Assembly: GCA_903877385.1 (NCBI GenBank)
Contig: CAIRDP010000033.1
Coordinates: 17,042 to 81,041 of the forward strand
Length of the DNA: 64,000 nt
Origin: an uncultured Bacteroidales bacterium
Lineage (GTDB): Bacteria; Bacteroidota; Bacteroidia; Bacteroidales; FEN-979
Direction: 5' to 3'
Positions 61,028 through 64,000 of this stretch are shown here, piece after piece (the stretch's first letter is position 1; each line of letters begins with the position of its first letter). Under the pieces are notes generated by a model that saw nothing but the letters and a program-made list of their open reading frames with translations, was not told the origin of the DNA and ran no database searches. The position numbers were made by a program, and so were the translations under genes.

Positions 61028-61960
61028 ATGGAGCAGCTTAAAGTAGTATCTGTAAATATTTCCGAACAAAAAGGAACCATCAAGAAGTCTGTGCCCTCGA
61101 TCATCCTGACACACCAGGGTGTGGAAGGCGATGCTCACTCAGGTCCCTGGAACCGGCAGCTGAGCATACTGGGGATGGGAAGCATACGAAAGTCTGAAAA
61201 ACAGGCCGGCCGCAGTATCTCCCCCGGTGAATTCGCCGAAAATATCAGCCTTGAAGGATTCGATTACCTACAGGCGCATCCCCTTGACCGTTTGACCTGC
61301 GGCGAAGTGGAGGCCGAGATAACCCAGATTGGAAAAGAATGTCACGGAACTTCCTGTTCAATTTTCAAAGAAACCGGGGATTGCGTGATGCCCAAAGAAG
61401 GGGTGTTTGCCCGTGTGCTTCATCCGGGCTGTATAAACAAAGGGGATACCGTTGAATTTCATCCGAAGATGTACAGGGCTCTCGTTCTAACCCTTAGCGA
61501 CAGGGCCAGTGCAGGGGAATACGAAGATAAATCGGGGCCCCGGCTGCAGGAAATTTTACAGGAATTTTTTAAAGAAAAGGGATTAAACCTCTATTTCCAT
61601 TATACACTGATACCCGACGACAGGCACAAGCTTGACGAACTGGTCAACCAGGCCAAGGATGAGCTTGTCGATTTTGTATTCACTACCGGTGGCACAGGGA
61701 TCGGCCCCAGGGATTTCACCGTGGATATTATCAAGCCTTTGCTCGACAAGGAAATTCCGGGTATCATGGAGATGATCAGGATAAAATACGGTGCTGTCAA
61801 AACCCAGGTCCTGCTCAGCCGCTCGGTTGCAGGTGTCATGGGTAAAACCCTGGTGTTTACACTGCCAGGCAGCGTCAAAGCTGTTAACGAATATATGGAC
61901 GAGATCCTGAAATCAATGATGCACCTGGTTTATATGATGCACGGGCTGGATGTTCACTGA
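61028..61960 (+). CDS. MOSC-MogA fusion protein
   Basis: A 310-aa fusion. Residues 1-145 are a MOSC domain (GVEGDAHSGPWNRQLSIL, ENISLEGFDYL, CHGTSCSIF with a candidate sulfur-binding Cys). Residues 147-310 are a MogA/MoaB-like pterin-binding domain (LVLTLSDRASAGEYEDKSG, FTTGGTGIGPRD, TLPGSVKAVNEYM), which adenylates molybdopterin before MoeA. It closes the cofactor operon, 21 bp after moaC. It couples adenylation to a sulfur-handling domain, a fusion known in some anaerobes. MoaE and a dedicated MoaD are not in the window. Confidence 0.92.
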   Translation: MEQLKVVSVNISEQKGTIKKSVPSIILTHQGVEGDAHSGPWNRQLSILGMGSIRKSEKQAGRSISPGEFAENISLEGFDYLQAHPLDRLTCGEVEAEITQIGKECHGTSCSIFKETGDCVMPKEGVFARVLHPGCINKGDTVEFHPKMYRALVLTLSDRASAGEYEDKSGPRLQEILQEFFKEKGLNLYFHYTLIPDDRHKLDELVNQAKDELVDFVFTTGGTGIGPRDFTVDIIKPLLDKEIPGIMEMIRIKYGAVKTQVLLSRSVAGVMGKTLVFTLPGSVKAVNEYMDEILKSMMHLVYMMHGLDVH

Positions 61961-62007
61961 GCGGGAAAGTTCCTGCCGGGCTCTTTTGCCTGGCTCATGG
62001 GCTATTG

Positions 62008-62988
62008 CTATCGGGGCTTTAAGGACAGGGCGGGTTGAAAAAAATCATTATAACCAAAGTTGAATTCTGCATTATAATGATTTTGCATTATGTCCATTGC
62101 TTTTCTGAAATCTTCAGGATTAAGTTCGGTGGGCCTTACACCCTTTCCTTTGATGTCCTGCATCTCCAGTATCTTATCAAGCATCCATTTCTGGTGTGCC
62201 CTGGTTGCCGGAACCTGCGCTTCGTTCATCAGCCTGATGACCAGGTTGATCGTATATTCCTTGTTCAGTGCTGCATACTCCCACCCCCTGAGGGTGGCTT
62301 GCACAAATGCCTTCAATGCTTCCTTTTTCGATGATGAGGTTTCTCTCAAAACATACAAACCATCCTCTGGCACATCGAATCCATAGTCCGACATGAAAAA
62401 AGTATTGATTTCGTCCCTGTTAACTCCACTTAGGTATACCTGGTCATATTCATTGTAATACATCACTGTCATGATGTCGATACCTCCCCGCATAAAAAGA
62501 TTTACTGTAGATTGAATGGGTACCCATTCAATCCCGAGCTGATTTTTATTCACTAAAGCTTTAGGCACCTCATCAAATCCACTTAGCCAGATACCGATCT
62601 TTTTCCCGTTGAATTTTGACAGTTCATTGATGCCGTTTTTCTTCAGGCTGACGAACATAATGGCCGAATGTTGTGATACCTGGGCAATGTTGACCAGGTC
62701 CAGACCTTTTTGCCGGTGGTTGATCCCGGTGGTTAAAAACAAGGAAATGATATCGGCTTTGCCGGCCTTTAAAAATGCCACGGCATTGACTGTTGCTGAG
62801 GGGTGGATGATCTCGACATCAAGTCCTGCCTGCTTGTAAAATCCCTTGTCCTTTGCAACGTAGTAGCCTGCAAACTGGGCCTGCGGCAACCATTGCGTAC
62901 AAAAAACCAGTTTTTGTTGCTGGGCATGAACATTTAAAAAACAAAAAAACACAAGGATTCCAACTGACATCTTCCGTAAGGGACTCAT
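62008..62988 (-). CDS. NMT1/THI5-like periplasmic binding protein
   Basis: A 326-aa protein from MSPLRKMSVGILVFFCFLNVHA (signal peptide); the track start at 63030 adds 14 residues without a signal. It belongs to the NMT1/THI5 group: VFCTQWLPQAQFAGYYVAKDKGFYKQAGLDVEI is split over the N-terminal lobe and a central GKKIGIW loop follows. Such proteins bind pyrimidine precursors, sulfonates or similar, usually beside an ABC permease, which is absent here. Ligand unknown. Confidence 0.85.
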   Translation of the reverse strand: MSPLRKMSVGILVFFCFLNVHAQQQKLVFCTQWLPQAQFAGYYVAKDKGFYKQAGLDVEIIHPSATVNAVAFLKAGKADIISLFLTTGINHRQKGLDLVNIAQVSQHSAIMFVSLKKNGINELSKFNGKKIGIWLSGFDEVPKALVNKNQLGIEWVPIQSTVNLFMRGGIDIMTVMYYNEYDQVYLSGVNRDEINTFFMSDYGFDVPEDGLYVLRETSSSKKEALKAFVQATLRGWEYAALNKEYTINLVIRLMNEAQVPATRAHQKWMLDKILEMQDIKGKGVRPTELNPEDFRKAMDIMQNHYNAEFNFGYNDFFQPALSLKPR

Positions 62989-63203
62989 TGACAGGATTTT
63001 TAAAATGCACTTATGGCTACCGGGCAGCAAAAAGCATTATAAGCCTGAAAGATATAAAAAAATCAGGAAATTGGAATCCCGGATGGTATGATCATCAGCT
63101 GAAATACAGGTGAATTGGATATTAACATTTCTACCTGATGAGTACTTCTGGAGTACTATATTAAACCGGTATAAGGCCCAGAGCAGAGCCCTGAACGCGG
63201 GTT

Positions 63204-63220
63204 CCGCCCCAGGAGGGCGG
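63204..63220. repeat. GC hairpin downstream of FISUMP gene
   Basis: CCGCCC pairs with GGGCGG over a five-base loop, 27 bp 3' of the FISUMP gene. A stem AGTACT/AGTACT lies nearby at about 63140-63160. The rest of 62989-63246 shows no gene. Confidence 0.45.
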
Positions 63221-63246
63221 GGAATTTACCGGGAGAGATTAAAACT

Positions 63247-63891
63247 CTAATCCCGAACGCAACGTACGCTGTAGCCACTGGTTTTATAGTTTGCACTTGG
63301 GTCTGCAATGCTTTGATTATAATTCAGGTCCAGCATATAGCCGGAACCTGAATCAAGTTCGGTCAAAGTCCACCAGTTACCTGTAACACCCATACTTCCG
63401 ATATTACCGGTGAAAGAACATTGGCCACCCGGGAGGGCCGAAAATCCTGTTTCGTTTGTCGCTCCCGTATTTGGATTTTGCCAATGAGCATACCCTGCTT
63501 CTTTTAATTTACCACCTGCGATAGTTGTTCCTCCAAGAAAGTCAGTCATAGTTTTCCATTCGGCCTGGGAAGGCACATGCCAGCCGTTGGGAGCTAAATT
63601 CCGGGAATCGGCAACAGCGAAGAAGTTGTAAAGAAAGCCGTAAGGGATCTTTGAAGTGGCGTTAAATTGGCAGTAGGCACCTGTAGTAAGGTCATGCCAT
63701 ACCGTCCAACTTAGCGATGGATCTGGAACAAAAGGAATGGCATCTCCGTTGCGGTAATGAGCAACTCTCAGGTTTTCGGCCATCCATACCTGTGTACCTA
63801 TCTGGACAAGATGATAATGGTTGCTTTCAATATCGGCAAGCGTAGTATCTATGGTCGTTACTGTCTTAGCCCCCTGAAAGATCAGACTGGA
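63247..63891 (-). pseudogene. FISUMP-domain protein, 5' end lost to IS insertion
   Basis: The ORF track starts at an internal Met in VWMAENLRVAHY. The same frame runs upstream through IESNHYHLVQIGTQV to a TAA at 63892-63894, so the domain begins earlier, but no signal peptide or start codon is found. The fold is the Fibrobacter succinogenes major paralogous domain: GTQVWMAENLR, GWHVPSQAEWKTMTDFLGG, GFSALPGGQCSF, CVRD at the end. These surface proteins are usually longer and secreted. The break coincides with the left end of an IS3-type element, which explains the missing 5' part. Confidence 0.75.
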
Positions 63892-64000
63892 TTATAGATG
63901 CAAATCTATACCTTTATGCTGATGAAAAAAAGAACCTTTACCACTGAAGAAAAACTACGGATCATTAAAGAGGCTTCAGAAAATGGCGTAGGTGTGACCA
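63875..64000 (+). mobile_element. IS3-family insertion sequence, left end, partial
   Basis: The left end is placed near TGAAAGATCAGAC, since IS3 elements begin with TGA and their orfA starts about 40-60 bp inside. The right end is outside the window. The boundary is inferred. Confidence 0.55.
63922..64000 (+). CDS. IS3-family transposase OrfA (HTH), partial
   Basis: The frame reads MKKRTFTTEEKLRIIKEASE then NGVGVT and runs off the right edge. This is the N-terminal helix-turn-helix of the IS3/IS911-type OrfA, which binds the element ends. In-frame ATGs at 63898 and 63916 are possible earlier starts. It was too short for the ORF track. Confidence 0.8.
   Translation, partial: MKKRTFTTEEKLRIIKEASENGVGVT

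Overview
The window looks like a chromosomal segment of an anaerobic member of the Bacteroidota, probably Bacteroidales-like. The evidence is type IX secretion genes (two PorU sortases, PorV, a T9SS plug protein, PorP/SprF, GldJ), a TamL-type Omp85 lipoprotein, and many copies of the Bacteroidota promoter element TAnnTTTG ahead of genes. A tungsten/molybdenum pterin locus with an aldehyde:ferredoxin oxidoreductase suggests anaerobic metabolism. No species can be named from the sequence alone.

Region 1 (1-19.7 kb) is a defence island, read almost entirely on the minus strand and visibly richer in A+T than the rest. Its core is a type I restriction-modification operon: hsdM, a DUF1016/YhcG nuclease gene broken by one in-frame TAA, a 99-aa protein, hsdS, a Vsr/DUF559-like nuclease, two unknown proteins, a pair of DUF262 (GmrSD-type) proteins, hsdR, and a TPR protein that runs off the left edge. 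Many of these genes overlap by ATGA. Upstream lie a DnaB-like ATPase without the DnaB N-domain, a RhuM remnant, a 21-bp tandem repeat, a DUF2779 nuclease (Cas4-like plus DEDD) and a NERD-helicase. The island stops at tRNA-Val(TAC), whose 3' end faces it, as expected for integration at a tRNA. A small gene with a structured leader lies just inside this boundary.

Region 2 (19.8-44.4 kb) is core genome: tamL, an FkbM methyltransferase, the T9SS plug gene, a GNAT enzyme, a TrmH-family rRNA/tRNA methyltransferase, rpsF-rpsR-rplI, a large membrane protein, ispF, porV, two tandem porU genes, porP, gldJ, then murF-anmK and folC. The secretion genes together form the sortase, shuttle, plug and motor-ring side of T9SS.

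Region 3 (44.5-62 kb) is built around a pterin-bound metal. thiF-thiS lie divergent to an AOR-family oxidoreductase, which is followed by an alpha-L-fucosidase and a VIT1-type transporter. mgsA, a Rieske oxygenase and pruA come next. Then follows a ten-kilobase-scale operon: ModE-like regulator, wtpA, a duplicated SUOX-like periplasmic protein, wtpB, wtpC, moeA, a short moaA, moaC and a MOSC-MogA fusion. These would import tungstate/molybdate and build the cofactor used by the AOR. No moaE is visible.

Region 4 (62-64 kb) holds an orphan NMT1-like binding protein and a FISUMP-domain gene whose 5' part appears cut off by an IS3-family element running off the right edge.
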